Shown here: one piece after another, positions 1 to 7,173 of the stretch
How positions within the stretch are numbered: the first letter of the stretch is position 1
Layout: each line of letters opens with the position of its first letter
Virus record (IMG/VR): IMGVR_UViG_3300008108_000178
Location: 1 to 64,000 of that record
From: a virus
Direction: 5' to 3' (one strand)
Length of the DNA stretch: 64,000 bases
Notes under the pieces: model-generated
What the model was told of the DNA's origin: nothing
Databases searched by the model: none
Seen by the model: the letters and a program-made list of their open reading frames with translations, nothing else
Program-made: the position numbers and the translations under genes

Positions 1-1
1 A

Positions 2-184
2 ACACTCACAGACCTGATTTACGATTGGTGGGAAGATGTATTCACAACTCATAGTGATTGGGATATGGAAACTTCCATTGATAATTTGGTAGATGAAATT
101 AGTTTGTGGTTGCCGACAGAACACGAAACTAACAGTTATAAGTGGAATGAGTGTATCCGAATGATTAGGGAGAAACTACGATGA
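2..184 (+). CDS. Hypothetical protein, 5'-truncated by the window edge
   Basis: An open frame runs from the left edge to a TGA. The visible 60 residues are acidic and tryptophan-rich (DWWEDVF near the start, ending MIREKLR). The start codon lies outside the window. Its stop overlaps the next ATG as ATGA, the usual coupling in this gene run. I do not recognise the family. Confidence 0.6.
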   Translation, partial: TLTDLIYDWWEDVFTTHSDWDMETSIDNLVDEISLWLPTEHETNSYKWNECIRMIREKLR

Positions 185-369
185 CTGAACGCAACTTTAA
201 ACAAGAACTTGTACATTCCTGTTATTATGACATGGAATATGGCCACGACAGCGAAACAATTGATTATGATTGTCTGATTGGTATTATCACCGAGTTGTGT
301 GATAGGATTGAAAAACTTGAGGACAAAGTAGATGAACTTAACCCTAACCCGAGATGGAGTTTGGATTGA
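181..369 (+). CDS. Small hypothetical protein, 62 aa
   Basis: It starts in an ATGA overlap with the upstream gene and ends in a TGATG overlap with the next, which supports both boundaries. The protein is acidic with a C-terminal helix (CDRIEKLEDKVDEL) of heptad character, likely a short coiled coil. The function is unknown. Confidence 0.7.
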   Translation: MTERNFKQELVHSCYYDMEYGHDSETIDYDCLIGIITELCDRIEKLEDKVDELNPNPRWSLD

Positions 370-1088
370 TGACTGAACACAATCTACCAGACAAGGATGA
401 TGCTCCTTGGTTAAACACACAATACGATGGATTTATGACACACGAAGAAATTCTTGAAGAAGCAGCACGACGAGAAGCAGAAAACAAAGCATGGACAGCA
501 GTAGAAAAACTTTATGCTGAAAATGGTGATGCTTTAAAAGAACTTGCTGATATCGAAAAGGAAGAACGAATGGATGCAATTAGAACTGCAATTTCTGGTA
601 TCGGTAAGTATTCTGATGCTCTTAAAGAACTTCGTAAGATTGAGCATGAAGAACTGATTGAAGAACTGCAAGCAAAGAAGAAAGAAAACTTCCAACTGGT
701 TGCTGATGCTTGTATGAAAGAGTATGAGCAGAAATATCATCGTGATGTATTCCCAGTAGATGAATACTGGGTGTATATGGTTTCTGAATACTTCGGAACT
801 GGTGAAGGTCAAACTGTGTGTGTTATGATGACACAGGCAAATCCTGGTCATGCAGAAGATTTTGAAACATCTACCAATAGATATGTTCCCTGCACTACAA
901 AGCAATATCGTGCTGTGAGAGCATTCCATGAGCAGTTTGGCACTTGGTATCTTCATGGTCTCAGATTCCTCAGTAAAGAAGATTTCTTCAGTGAATATTC
1001 ATATTACATTCCTCCAGCGATGATGAAACTCTCCAATAAGAGTTGCTACAAAGATTTTCACACTCATGTTCATTATAACTTCTCATGA
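369..1088 (+). CDS. Hypothetical protein with duplicated coiled-coil segment, 239 aa
   Basis: I start at the ATG that overlaps the upstream stop (MTEHNLPDK) rather than an in-frame ATG 15 nt upstream. The N-terminal half is highly charged and helical and contains an internal duplication: DALKELADIEKEE and DALKELRKIEHEE recur about 35 residues apart. The C-terminal half looks globular (VDEYWVYMVSEYF, VCVMMTQANPG). It has no membrane segment or recognisable catalytic motif. It is the largest gene of this early run and is coupled to the next gene by ATGA. Confidence 0.75.
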   Translation: MTEHNLPDKDDAPWLNTQYDGFMTHEEILEEAARREAENKAWTAVEKLYAENGDALKELADIEKEERMDAIRTAISGIGKYSDALKELRKIEHEELIEELQAKKKENFQLVADACMKEYEQKYHRDVFPVDEYWVYMVSEYFGTGEGQTVCVMMTQANPGHAEDFETSTNRYVPCTTKQYRAVRAFHEQFGTWYLHGLRFLSKEDFFSEYSYYIPPAMMKLSNKSCYKDFHTHVHYNFS

Positions 1089-1288
1089 CAGACAAAGAAC
1101 TCTACAACCCTGATGAGTTTCTGCTTGATAATATCAAAGCATATCATTATGAGGTGATGGATGAAGGACATCATGTGTGGATGGCATTCTATTTTGAGAA
1201 TGGTAACACAGGACACTTGAATATTTTCCTAAATGATGGTAAAATTAACACACGTTATGAGGAATGGGATGAAAGAGTGGCTCAGTGA
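1085..1288 (+). CDS. Small hypothetical protein, 67 aa
   Basis: It starts at the ATGA overlap with the preceding stop. It is a compact, aromatic- and acid-rich protein (MDEGHHVWMAFYFENG) predicted to be a small beta-rich fold. It is unrecognised. Confidence 0.7.
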   Translation: MTDKELYNPDEFLLDNIKAYHYEVMDEGHHVWMAFYFENGNTGHLNIFLNDGKINTRYEEWDERVAQ

Positions 1289-1469
1289 TGCCTATTGGCA
1301 TTGGCGTAATGTGTTTTATTTTAGATTCAATGAATACAATGATAGCATCGATAGTGGTGCTTTCTTTGAAGAATTAAACTATGGATGGTATGAAATGTAT
1401 ATCGATCCATATGAGGATTGGTATACTCCTACAATCTCACCTGAACGCAAATTGAGGTTAGGTGAATGA
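1269..1469 (+). CDS. Small hypothetical tryptophan/tyrosine-rich protein, 66 aa
   Basis: The start at 1269 is chosen because a GAGGA ribosome-binding site lies five bases upstream; an in-frame ATG at 1233 is possible but would overlap the previous gene by 56 nt. The protein contains AYWHWRNVFYFRF and NYGWYEMYIDPYEDWY. The downstream neighbour has a related FxSxLNGGWNDM stretch, so the two may be diverged duplicates. The function is unknown. Confidence 0.6.
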   Translation: MKEWLSDAYWHWRNVFYFRFNEYNDSIDSGAFFEELNYGWYEMYIDPYEDWYTPTISPERKLRLGE

Positions 1470-1678
1470 TCATTCCTGTGTTCATTTATAAGAGATTGAT
1501 CGGATTTAAACCGATTATGTACACGCCATTGTGGTGGTGGTTACGATTGATGATGCACCAAGGATTTAGATTTGATGATTATCACATTTGGGGATCATTC
1601 TGGTCGTCATTGAATGGTGGCTGGAATGATATGACATATAAATGGGTGTACAAAACTTATTGGGGAGAAGACAAATGA
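1466..1678 (+). CDS. Small hypothetical tryptophan-rich protein, 70 aa
   Basis: It is coupled by ATGA on both sides. The N-terminus is basic and hydrophobic (MIIPVFIYKRLIGFKP, then TPLWWWLRLMMHQGF), suggesting membrane association. The C-terminal pattern LNGGWNDM...WVYKTYWGED resembles the tail of the preceding protein. The function is unknown. Confidence 0.65.
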   Translation: MIIPVFIYKRLIGFKPIMYTPLWWWLRLMMHQGFRFDDYHIWGSFWSSLNGGWNDMTYKWVYKTYWGEDK

Positions 1679-1860
1679 ATGTACCAACACAATCTGAACT
1701 GATTCACCTTAAAATTCAAGCAGCAATGCGTGAACATATTTTTGAGGAAGATCAAATGAAATATCTTGGTATTCGTGAAGATAACCACTGGTATCTTGTC
1801 GGTGGAGAGCACGAAGTGCCTGTAACTGCTATCCAAATGTTTGAGATGCAAAATGATTGA
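1675..1860 (+). CDS. Small hypothetical protein, 61 aa
   Basis: The start at the ATGA overlap (MNVPTQSEL) is preferred to an upstream in-frame ATG that would overlap the preceding gene by 37 nt. The protein has a helical first half, then YLVGGEHEVPVTAIQMFE, probably a beta hairpin plus helix. It is unrecognised. Confidence 0.65.
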   Translation: MNVPTQSELIHLKIQAAMREHIFEEDQMKYLGIREDNHWYLVGGEHEVPVTAIQMFEMQND

Positions 1861-2008
1861 ATGTACAGAAAATGAAGATGGATCACTTCTCATCACATGG
1901 GATAAAGATGATCCTGTAGAATCAATGCTTAACACATGGACAGAGGAAGACTTTGTTCGTGCTATAATGGATGAAGCAAACTTGCATTTGAAAAATGAAA
2001 CTGTTTAA
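1853..2008 (+). CDS. Small acidic hypothetical protein, 51 aa
   Basis: A 51-codon ATG frame overlaps the upstream gene by 8 nt and the downstream gene by 14 nt and fills an otherwise empty gap. The product (MIECTENEDGSLLITWD...) is strongly acidic. The layout matches its neighbours. The function is unknown. Confidence 0.55.
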   Translation: MIECTENEDGSLLITWDKDDPVESMLNTWTEEDFVRAIMDEANLHLKNETV

Positions 2009-2273
2009 ATTTGAATATCGTGAAGATTTTGGACATGAGTGGTATTTCAAGTTTTTGTTTAACAAGAACTGGGGACTGCTTCAACTGTCAATTGATTGGG
2101 GTGAATTCCCAGGCTATCCATACATTCAGGTAACATCTGGTATGGGGAAGCTTTTTGGTATTCTACTCTGTCTGGGCAAATTCGGATTTTGTGCTGAGGT
2201 GCTTGCCAGAACCTGGCGTCTGTGCTATGATGACGTGAAGTTTGAACTTGAGGACTTGACCAATGGCAATTGA
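1995..2273 (+). CDS. Hypothetical protein, 92 aa
   Basis: The ATG lies inside the end of the previous gene. The protein is aromatic-rich (FGHEWYFKFLFNKNWG) with a hydrophobic glycine-containing middle (GKLFGILLCLGKFGF) that could be amphipathic. The stop overlaps the next start by 11 nt. The function is unknown. Confidence 0.65.
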   Translation: MKLFKFEYREDFGHEWYFKFLFNKNWGLLQLSIDWGEFPGYPYIQVTSGMGKLFGILLCLGKFGFCAEVLARTWRLCYDDVKFELEDLTNGN

Positions 2274-2868
2274 AGGCTACGTCAAATTTGAATACTTTAG
2301 TAAAGGTGTTCAACCTTATTACAACAAAAGTATCTTTCCTGAACTTCTTGATGATGAAAATATTGTCATCAAGACACCTAACATTGAGATGAGTTATCAT
2401 CAATACTTTGGGTTGTTTAAGAAGTTCTTGATGTCTGTTGGTTTTAATGAAAAGAACATCATGCAAGGTGCATGTCATATCGCATTCAATGAAGCGAATG
2501 ACGAGAAAACAATGCGTGAGGTTGCTGAAGAGTATGATCTCATCATGTCTGAACAACTGCCTGAGATTATTGCAGACAGTAAAAAACAGGATGAAGAATG
2601 GATTGAAAAGACTAATGACAGTTGGGAGCAACGATACTGGGCATTGTATCATAAAATGCAACAGCTTGAAGGTGATAGCTCAGAAAAATCATTGGTAGAT
2701 AGAGTTCAGGAAGGATATTCATATTGGAATAATCTTGTTCCTGGGTCACCAGAAGCAAGAGAGCAGGGATGCACTTGTCCTGTGCTAGATAATATGGAAA
2801 TGCCCGAAGATAAAAAATGGGTTAATAGCAAGTGTCCTATTCATGGTAAGAAAAACAAAGAAGAATAA
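2263..2868 (+). CDS. Hypothetical protein with C-terminal Cys/His cluster, 201 aa
   Basis: The protein is mainly helical and acidic. The C-terminal 40 residues carry CTCPVLDN followed about 20 residues later by CPIHGK, a Cys-x-Cys ... Cys-x-x-His arrangement. That arrangement is common at the C-terminus of small phage proteins and is consistent with zinc binding, which is an inference. No enzymatic motif is visible. Confidence 0.7.
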   Translation: MAIEGYVKFEYFSKGVQPYYNKSIFPELLDDENIVIKTPNIEMSYHQYFGLFKKFLMSVGFNEKNIMQGACHIAFNEANDEKTMREVAEEYDLIMSEQLPEIIADSKKQDEEWIEKTNDSWEQRYWALYHKMQQLEGDSSEKSLVDRVQEGYSYWNNLVPGSPEAREQGCTCPVLDNMEMPEDKKWVNSKCPIHGKKNKEE

Positions 2869-3112
2869 ATTTGAACCATTTAAATTTCCATACGAGAAAT
2901 TCCCTATTTGCTTACAGCATTATGAAAAGGAAGATCTTAGAACTTGTTGGTTTGAATGTGAAGAGCATTTCCAAAAGTATGTTTCTAGATACAATTTAAA
3001 TCCAAATGAAATTACATTCAAGCATAAAGATGGTGTGGAGATGGTGGTCGAAAGCACTGGGGGAAAAAGCGTCCGAGTGCGACAACGAAGCAGACAAAGT
3101 AGCAGTGATTAG
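2843..3112 (+). CDS. Hypothetical protein, 89 aa
   Basis: It starts inside the 3' end of the previous gene (26-nt overlap). It begins with a lysine-rich stretch, has three cysteines (ICLQHYEKEDLRTCWFECEEHF) and ends in a basic serine-rich tail. Its last 80 nt overlap the next gene in another frame, so the tail may be partly dictated by that gene. The function is unknown. Confidence 0.55.
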   Translation: MVRKTKKNKFEPFKFPYEKFPICLQHYEKEDLRTCWFECEEHFQKYVSRYNLNPNEITFKHKDGVEMVVESTGGKSVRVRQRSRQSSSD

Positions 3113-3347
3113 GACATTTATATTTGCCACATATTTAATCACTAATGGTTTTATTGTGGCAAATGCTGTTCGTCACTGGAATGATAGAGAAATTAAAGTT
3201 GAGGTACAAATCTATGAAAATCCAAACTATGCAGAAGAGTTACACACAGAAGGATGGAACCGTGTGGGAGTGGAACGAAACTCCCGAATTGAGGGAGTTT
3301 ATCACACAGGAACAGTCAAAGCAAATCGTACAGGTGAATTTGAATGA
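3030..3347 (+). CDS. Membrane protein with one TM helix, 105 aa
   Basis: The start at MVWRWWSKALGEKASECD is chosen because short cyanophage membrane proteins with this kind of tryptophan-rich N-terminus, followed by a single TM helix, are familiar to me. Here the helix is about residues 30-50 (TFIFATYLITNGFIVANAV). The last 50 residues overlap a separate reading frame at 3214-3369 that looks equally protein-like, so the C-terminus may be an extension lost or gained by mutation. The stop is coupled by ATGA to the gene at 3344. Confidence 0.6.
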   Translation: MVWRWWSKALGEKASECDNEADKVAVIRTFIFATYLITNGFIVANAVRHWNDREIKVEVQIYENPNYAEELHTEGWNRVGVERNSRIEGVYHTGTVKANRTGEFE

Positions 3348-3369
3348 AAAACCACAACGAGCATCCTGA
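3214..3369 (+). CDS. Small hypothetical protein nested in overlapping frame, 51 aa
   Basis: This ATG frame lies largely within the 3' part of the TM-protein gene and into the next gene. It encodes KSYTQKDGTVWEWNETPEL, which reads like a small beta hairpin of real coding character. The unusually long overlap on both sides makes it uncertain which frame is expressed, or whether both are. Confidence 0.4.
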   Translation: MKIQTMQKSYTQKDGTVWEWNETPELREFITQEQSKQIVQVNLNEKPQRAS

Positions 3370-3580
3370 AATTGCTGAGGTGAATTGGATTGATGATACA
3401 TTCCGTGTTGAACAATCTCGTTGGAAAACTTGGCGAAGTTATGCGAAAGATGGTAAAGAAATCATCACATCTCTTACTGAAGAACTTTGCATCTCAGCAA
3501 CAAGATTCTACCTCAAAGGTAAACAAGAAGGCTTTCAAGAATGTAAAATTTACGAAGGGGTGGTAGGTGGAAAACTCTAG
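3344..3580 (+). CDS. Hypothetical protein, 78 aa
   Basis: It is ATGA-coupled to the upstream stop. The protein has a basic aromatic centre (WKTWRSYAKDG) and a helical C-terminal half (LCISATRFYLKGKQEGF). The function is unknown. Confidence 0.65.
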   Translation: MKNHNEHPEIAEVNWIDDTFRVEQSRWKTWRSYAKDGKEIITSLTEELCISATRFYLKGKQEGFQECKIYEGVVGGKL

Positions 3581-3731
3581 CTATCCTTATCATGAACTAG
3601 ATCCTACTACGCCATGGTATGAATGGTTATGCTACTGTGAAATCTGTCATCAATTAGATGCACCTGGGCAACCAAACTGGAATAGATATATGCGATATCG
3701 TAATTATCTTAAAGAGGTTGGTGTACTATGA
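3567..3731 (+). CDS. Small CxxC protein with GTG start, 54 aa
   Basis: A GTG immediately follows an in-frame stop, with a GAAGGGG purine run upstream as ribosome-binding site. The frame fills the gap between its neighbours and ends in an ATGA overlap. The product contains WLCYCEICHQL, a Cys-x-Cys-x-x-Cys-His cluster suggestive of metal binding. No ATG is available, so a start-codon-based gene caller limited to longer frames would miss it. Confidence 0.55.
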   Translation: MENSSYPYHELDPTTPWYEWLCYCEICHQLDAPGQPNWNRYMRYRNYLKEVGVL

Positions 3732-3916
3732 GTAATTACACTTTTGATTACACAAGTAATGACGATCGAATAACAGAATTAGAAGCTCGCATAGATTATC
3801 TTGAACGAGAGAATGTTAGCTTGACCAATGAATTGTATGAGCTACACAATCGAATAGATGCTATCGAGGTTTGTAACGACATCAACACACTTAGAAACTT
3901 TACACTTGAAAAATAA
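3728..3916 (+). CDS. Small coiled-coil protein, 62 aa
   Basis: It is ATGA-coupled to the GTG-start gene and TAATG-coupled to the next. Residues about 14-48 (ITELEARIDYLEREN...) have clear leucine/isoleucine heptads, indicating a coiled coil. The function is unknown. Confidence 0.7.
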   Translation: MSNYTFDYTSNDDRITELEARIDYLERENVSLTNELYELHNRIDAIEVCNDINTLRNFTLEK

Positions 3917-4137
3917 TGGCACTATCTGAATCAGTTGAAACTAGTTTGAAAGAGGCAGAAGCATCACTTCGTAATGCTTTAGCCTATGCTGCACGTCAAG
4001 AACGTCCCCTAGTATGTAAAACTATCTCCACTCTCATTGCTGACATTGATCAGCTGATGAAGTTTGACAATTTGATTGATAAACTTGAAGAGAGGATGGA
4101 AGGTGGTAAAGGAAACTGGGGACCATTTAGTTCGTGA
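3916..4137 (+). CDS. Small helical hypothetical protein, 73 aa
   Basis: It overlaps the upstream stop (TAATG). The protein is almost entirely helical (SLKEAEASLRNALAYAARQ) and ends GNWGPFSS. It is the last gene of this coupled run before a roughly 90-bp intergenic space containing a CACTAT/ATAGTG dyad near 4178-4198. The function is unknown. Confidence 0.7.
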   Translation: MALSESVETSLKEAEASLRNALAYAARQERPLVCKTISTLIADIDQLMKFDNLIDKLEERMEGGKGNWGPFSS

Positions 4138-4227
4138 CTATTTGTTACGACATACTTAAGTAAACATTAAGAACTGGCACTATCTGGTTAAATAGTGTTA
4201 GGATTTCAACACATTCGGGATCACACG

Positions 4228-4389
4228 ATGACTCTTCCTCACAAGACAGAACAACTTTCTGAACAAGAGTGGTCAGAAATGACTGCACTCAAACGTGCAA
4301 TCAATCTACGTCCACAGTCTGTTGTTCCTGAAAAGATGGAAATGTTTACAGAATATCTTGTTCGTAGTTTGCGAGAGAAGGGTGGGTGA
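4228..4389 (+). CDS. Small helical hypothetical protein, 53 aa
   Basis: The start at MTLPHKTEQLSEQEW is preferred; an in-frame ATG 33 nt upstream lies in an intergenic leader that contains the dyad. The protein is helical, ending YLVRSLREKGG. It is followed closely by an intrinsic terminator. The function is unknown. Confidence 0.6.
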   Translation: MTLPHKTEQLSEQEWSEMTALKRAINLRPQSVVPEKMEMFTEYLVRSLREKGG

Positions 4390-4408
4390 CAATTTAAAAA
4401 CTGGCACA

Positions 4409-4433
4409 AGGGGGGTTTCGCACCCCCTTTTTT
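4409..4433 (+). terminator. Intrinsic terminator
   Basis: A GGGGGGT stem, TTCG loop and ACCCCC arm are followed by a T run. It closes the transcription unit upstream. Confidence 0.85.
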
Positions 4434-4468
4434 CATGTATATTAAGTGGGTCGAGAGGACACCACCCA

Positions 4469-4618
4469 ATGAAAACCACTTACATTTTCCTTGCATTCAT
4501 TGCCATCCTCATGTACAATGGTATGCTCGCCAAACGTGATGCTGAATTGTTCAGAGCATATGATAAAGTATGTGCTGAACTATCACAACAACACCCTGAT
4601 TGCAAACACGCAAAATGA
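4469..4618 (+). CDS. Small membrane-anchored or secreted protein, 49 aa
   Basis: Translation from 4469 gives MKTTYIFLAFIAILMYNG, a short N-terminal hydrophobic segment resembling a signal anchor, followed by a charged tail with two cysteines. A GAGAGGA purine run precedes the start. A longer in-frame extension upstream would read through the terminator and is rejected. The function is unknown. Confidence 0.65.
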   Translation: MKTTYIFLAFIAILMYNGMLAKRDAELFRAYDKVCAELSQQHPDCKHAK

Positions 4619-4761
4619 AAACATTCAATGTAATACTTGAGCACTGGCAGACCAGAAAGCTTAAGTTCATCACAGTTGAAGAATGCAAAGATATGGATGA
4701 TTGTATCAACCATGTCAAGGAAACTGAACCCGACTTTGAAATTATCCAAATCACACCATGA
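4615..4761 (+). CDS. Small hypothetical protein, 48 aa
   Basis: It has ATGA overlaps at both ends. The product MKTFNVILEHWQTRK... with two cysteines (EECKDMDDCINHV) has a beta-then-helix character. It is a short frame, but its fit between coupled genes supports it. Confidence 0.6.
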   Translation: MKTFNVILEHWQTRKLKFITVEECKDMDDCINHVKETEPDFEIIQITP

Positions 4762-4961
4762 CTGTTATCAAAGATTGCTTCGATGATCCCACTGTCACAC
4801 TGTCAGTGTCAGCTCGGGAAGTTAAATTGATCATGCTTGCAATGAATCGTTTTAACGATGAATTGTATAAAGGTTCATATAAGATGGACGATGATACCAC
4901 ACAGCGGTGGGAGTCCATCATGGACTATGTGACAGATGAAGCACTGACACACGGTGCTTGA
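4758..4961 (+). CDS. Small hypothetical protein, 67 aa
   Basis: It is ATGA-coupled to the preceding gene. It is mainly helical (SAREVKLIMLAMNRFNDEL). Its 3' end overlaps the -35 box of the next promoter. The function is unknown. Confidence 0.65.
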   Translation: MTVIKDCFDDPTVTLSVSAREVKLIMLAMNRFNDELYKGSYKMDDDTTQRWESIMDYVTDEALTHGA

Positions 4962-4986
4962 CCTCACCCCCAACCTCCCCTATACT
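4958..4986 (+). promoter_or_regulatory. sigma70-type promoter
   Basis: TTGACC at 4958-4963 and TATACT at 4981-4986 have a 17-bp spacer. It drives the gene at 5015. The leader beginning about seven bases downstream carries the AGTCAACCA motif shared with two other leaders. Confidence 0.75.
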
Positions 4987-5014
4987 GATTAAGTCAACCA
5001 CACAGGACAAAGAC

Positions 5015-5473
5015 ATGGGCACCCGCTCCCGCATCGGCTATGAACTTCCAGACCACACTGTTGTTTCTGTTTACTGCCATTATGATGGTTATGTTGAGCA
5101 CAATGGTCGTGTTCTGGTTGAACATTACACTGACCGTGATGCGGTAAAAGAACTGATCGACGGTGGTAGCATGTCTTCGCTTCACACTACTCACCTGTGG
5201 GTCACTGCTGCTGTTCGTGACCAGGATGGTCAGATCGTGCGTGACATGGATGGCAACTGGGTGTATTCTCCCACTCGTGATGCTCAGCCTCTCTATCACA
5301 CTGAGCGTGGTGAAGAGCTTCAAATTGATCACACTAGCTTCGATGAGTTTGTTTCTGGTAACTGCAGCGAGGAGTATGCTTACCTGTTTGACCTAAACGG
5401 CAACTGGAAAGCATACAAAATTGGCTGGGGTCCAGTTGAGCGTATCGAACTTCCCAACTACGTTACTGCCTGA
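5015..5473 (+). CDS. Conserved phage hypothetical protein, MGTRSRIG type, 152 aa
   Basis: The start at MGTRSRIGYELPD lies 29 nt behind a strong promoter. Proteins with this N-terminus followed by SVYCHYDGYVEHNG recur in cyanophages and other large phages, to my knowledge without an assigned function. The body is beta-rich and acidic (TSFDEFVSGNCSEEYAYLFD). It has no membrane segment. Base usage is less AT-rich than the structural genes further right. It heads a unit that continues through small coupled genes. Confidence 0.8.
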   Translation: MGTRSRIGYELPDHTVVSVYCHYDGYVEHNGRVLVEHYTDRDAVKELIDGGSMSSLHTTHLWVTAAVRDQDGQIVRDMDGNWVYSPTRDAQPLYHTERGEELQIDHTSFDEFVSGNCSEEYAYLFDLNGNWKAYKIGWGPVERIELPNYVTA

Positions 5474-5476
5474 ACA

Positions 5477-5701
5477 ATGAACGAAAACGACATTACTATT
5501 TCTCTCACAGAATCTCAGCACGAACTGTTGAATGAGATTCTATGTCATGCTGTGAGTTCTGTGCAACTCGTGTCACCATATGATGACGGGATGTACGATC
5601 TGCCACTTGACAACCCGATCATTCAACGCTATACTATGATTGAAAATCTCAGGGAAATGTTCCTTGAGCTTTGGTCCGATCGATTTGAACTTTCCCGATG
5701 A
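5477..5701 (+). CDS. Small hypothetical protein, 74 aa
   Basis: It begins four bases after the upstream stop and is ATGA-coupled downstream. It is a helical protein (SLTESQHELLNEILCHAV). The function is unknown. Confidence 0.65.
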   Translation: MNENDITISLTESQHELLNEILCHAVSSVQLVSPYDDGMYDLPLDNPIIQRYTMIENLREMFLELWSDRFELSR

Positions 5702-5967
5702 AATTTACTGAACTCGACTTTCAACCTCACCCTAACTGGAATGGTGTTCAAGCAAAACACTTCTTTGATAATGGTTATGGAGTGTCTGTAATTAAAGCTT
5801 CCGAATCTTACGGTGGTTCTGAAGGACTTTATGAACTTGCGGTTCTTAAAGGTGGTGAAGAAGATTGGAAAATTTGCTATGATACTCCTATCACAGATGA
5901 TGTTATTGGGCATTTGACCCCAGAAGATATTGACACCATTCTTAATCAAGTTGAGGAATTAAAATGA
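5698..5967 (+). CDS. Hypothetical protein, 89 aa
   Basis: It is ATGA-coupled on both sides. It starts MKFTELDFQPHPNWNG and contains GYGVSVIKASESYGGSEG, a beta-rich small fold of a type seen in cyanophage genomes. The function is unknown. Confidence 0.7.
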   Translation: MKFTELDFQPHPNWNGVQAKHFFDNGYGVSVIKASESYGGSEGLYELAVLKGGEEDWKICYDTPITDDVIGHLTPEDIDTILNQVEELK

Positions 5968-6155
5968 AAACTACTACTGCTCTTGGTGTTGTATTTGGAG
6001 TTGTTCTCCTTGCAACAGTAGGATTACTTGTCCAAACGTGGTTGCTTGGCATCATTCTACCTTGGTTTGGTGTCTCACTGACATTCTGGCAAAACTTTGC
6101 TATTATTGTTCTTGCTAACATGATTACTTATAGTTCTGGAGGTTCTTCCAAATGA
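5964..6155 (+). CDS. Small membrane protein, 63 aa
   Basis: Two hydrophobic segments (about residues 5-32 and 37-56) dominate the sequence, giving a predicted small integral membrane protein with a short GGSSK tail. It is ATGA-coupled to the SPFH-like gene that follows, so the two may act together at the membrane. Confidence 0.7.
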   Translation: MKTTTALGVVFGVVLLATVGLLVQTWLLGIILPWFGVSLTFWQNFAIIVLANMITYSSGGSSK

Positions 6156-6556
6156 AACAAAACGGATATATTGACCCTGTTGCTGTTTTTGTTATTGGTG
6201 GTGTGATTGTGCTTGGTGGTCTCATCTTCATTGGTGGTCCACAATACAATGTGTGGCAACAATCTCTTGCTGGTAAAGCTGAGCTTCAGAAAGCAGAATA
6301 CACTCGCCAGGTGGCTGTGCTTGAAGCACAAGCAAAGAAAGATTCTGCATCACAACTTGCTGAAGCAGAGATTATTCGTGCTCAAGGTGTTGCTAAGGCA
6401 AACCAAATCATTGGTGATAGCCTGAAGGACAACCGTGAGTATCTACAGTACCTGTACATCACTGGTATTGAAGATGGTAGCAAGAATGGCAATGTGACCA
6501 TTTATGTTCCCACCGAAGGTGGAATGCCCGTCCCTACTCTCCAAATGAACAAATGA
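6152..6556 (+). CDS. SPFH/prohibitin-like membrane protein, 134 aa
   Basis: An N-terminal TM helix (about residues 10-31, AVFVIGGVIVLGGLIFIGGP) is followed by a helix rich in Ala, Glu and Lys with RQVAVLEAQAKKDSASQLAEA and EIIRAQGVAKANQIIGDSL. That resembles the C-terminal helical part of band-7/prohibitin proteins. Only this part is present, so it is much shorter than a full SPFH protein. Similar proteins are known in T4-like cyanophages. It may organise membrane complexes or modulate proteolysis; the role is inferred. Confidence 0.7.
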   Translation: MKQNGYIDPVAVFVIGGVIVLGGLIFIGGPQYNVWQQSLAGKAELQKAEYTRQVAVLEAQAKKDSASQLAEAEIIRAQGVAKANQIIGDSLKDNREYLQYLYITGIEDGSKNGNVTIYVPTEGGMPVPTLQMNK

Positions 6557-6717
6557 TTGAAATTCTGCTTGCATCCTTGATCTCCACTACACCCATGGAC
6601 AAATCAGAACAGATTAATCGGTTCTGTGCTTATGTGGTTGGTATTCCATATGCTAGCGATAATTTTACTGATGAAGAGTGGCAAAGATTTGTATATTGTA
6701 GAGAACATCTAAAATGA
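6553..6717 (+). CDS. Small hypothetical protein, 54 aa
   Basis: The frame has ATGA overlaps at both ends. The product starts with a hydrophobic stretch (MIEILLASLISTTPM) and ends EEWQRFVYCREHLK. The function is unknown. Confidence 0.6.
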   Translation: MIEILLASLISTTPMDKSEQINRFCAYVVGIPYASDNFTDEEWQRFVYCREHLK

Positions 6718-6896
6718 TAACCAAAGATGGATATGCTACGGTTCCCTGGGGGAGCCGTTTTGTTTTGATCTATAATGGCTACCAGCTCAGCGACCACAAG
6801 ACGTATGAGCAGGCTGTGGACGCCTTGAAGAAGCATCGTAGCCTCACCAGGCAGCCCAAGACCAAATCAAAGGCTAAGCTGCCCCTGGATGATTAA
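6714..6896 (+). CDS. Small basic hypothetical protein, 60 aa
   Basis: It is ATGA-coupled to the upstream gene. A beta-rich start (YATVPWGSRFVLIYNGYQL) is followed by a lysine-rich tail (KTKSKAKLPLDD), possibly nucleic-acid binding. It is unrecognised. Confidence 0.6.
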   Translation: MITKDGYATVPWGSRFVLIYNGYQLSDHKTYEQAVDALKKHRSLTRQPKTKSKAKLPLDD

Positions 6897-6915
6897 CAAA
6901 TGCCACAGACCACGC

Positions 6916-6944
6916 TTGCACTCCGCAGCCACCTGTGCTATGAT
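6916..6944 (+). promoter_or_regulatory. sigma70-type promoter
   Basis: TTGCAC (6916-6921) and TATGAT (6939-6944) have a 17-bp spacer, upstream of the gene at 6973. A frame that reads through this promoter from 6900 is rejected as a gene. Confidence 0.7.
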
Positions 6945-6972
6945 ACGGGGGTAGTCAAGGCACAGGAGCCTT

Positions 6973-7173
6973 ATGACCCAACCAGTTTTCGTAAAGAAGA
7001 AACCATTTCCGCAAGGTGCCGCAATGCCATACATGGTACGTGGCATTGTAAACTCAAAACGTGTGGAATTGATCGATCGTCGTACCAATTTCCGCATTGG
7101 CATTTATCCTAATGAGGATTGTGCCTATGAAGCCCGTCGTTTTCAACTCATGCGTGAAGGTTATGAAGTGTGA
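6973..7173 (+). CDS. Small hypothetical protein, 66 aa
   Basis: It starts after a GGAG ribosome-binding site 29 nt behind a promoter. The protein MTQPVFVKKKPFPQG...RGIVNSKRVELIDRR looks like a small beta domain followed by a helix with ARRFQLMREGYEV. The type is familiar in cyanophages and the function is unknown. Confidence 0.7.
   Translation: MTQPVFVKKKPFPQGAAMPYMVRGIVNSKRVELIDRRTNFRIGIYPNEDCAYEARRFQLMREGYEV

Noticed and set aside
2059-2661. 200-codon reading frame on the minus strand
   Set aside because: It is antisense to two well-supported overlapping genes and has no promoter or ribosome-binding site.
6900-7112. 70-codon frame starting MPQTTLAL
   Set aside because: It spans the promoter at 6916-6944 and overlaps the better-supported gene at 6973 in another frame.
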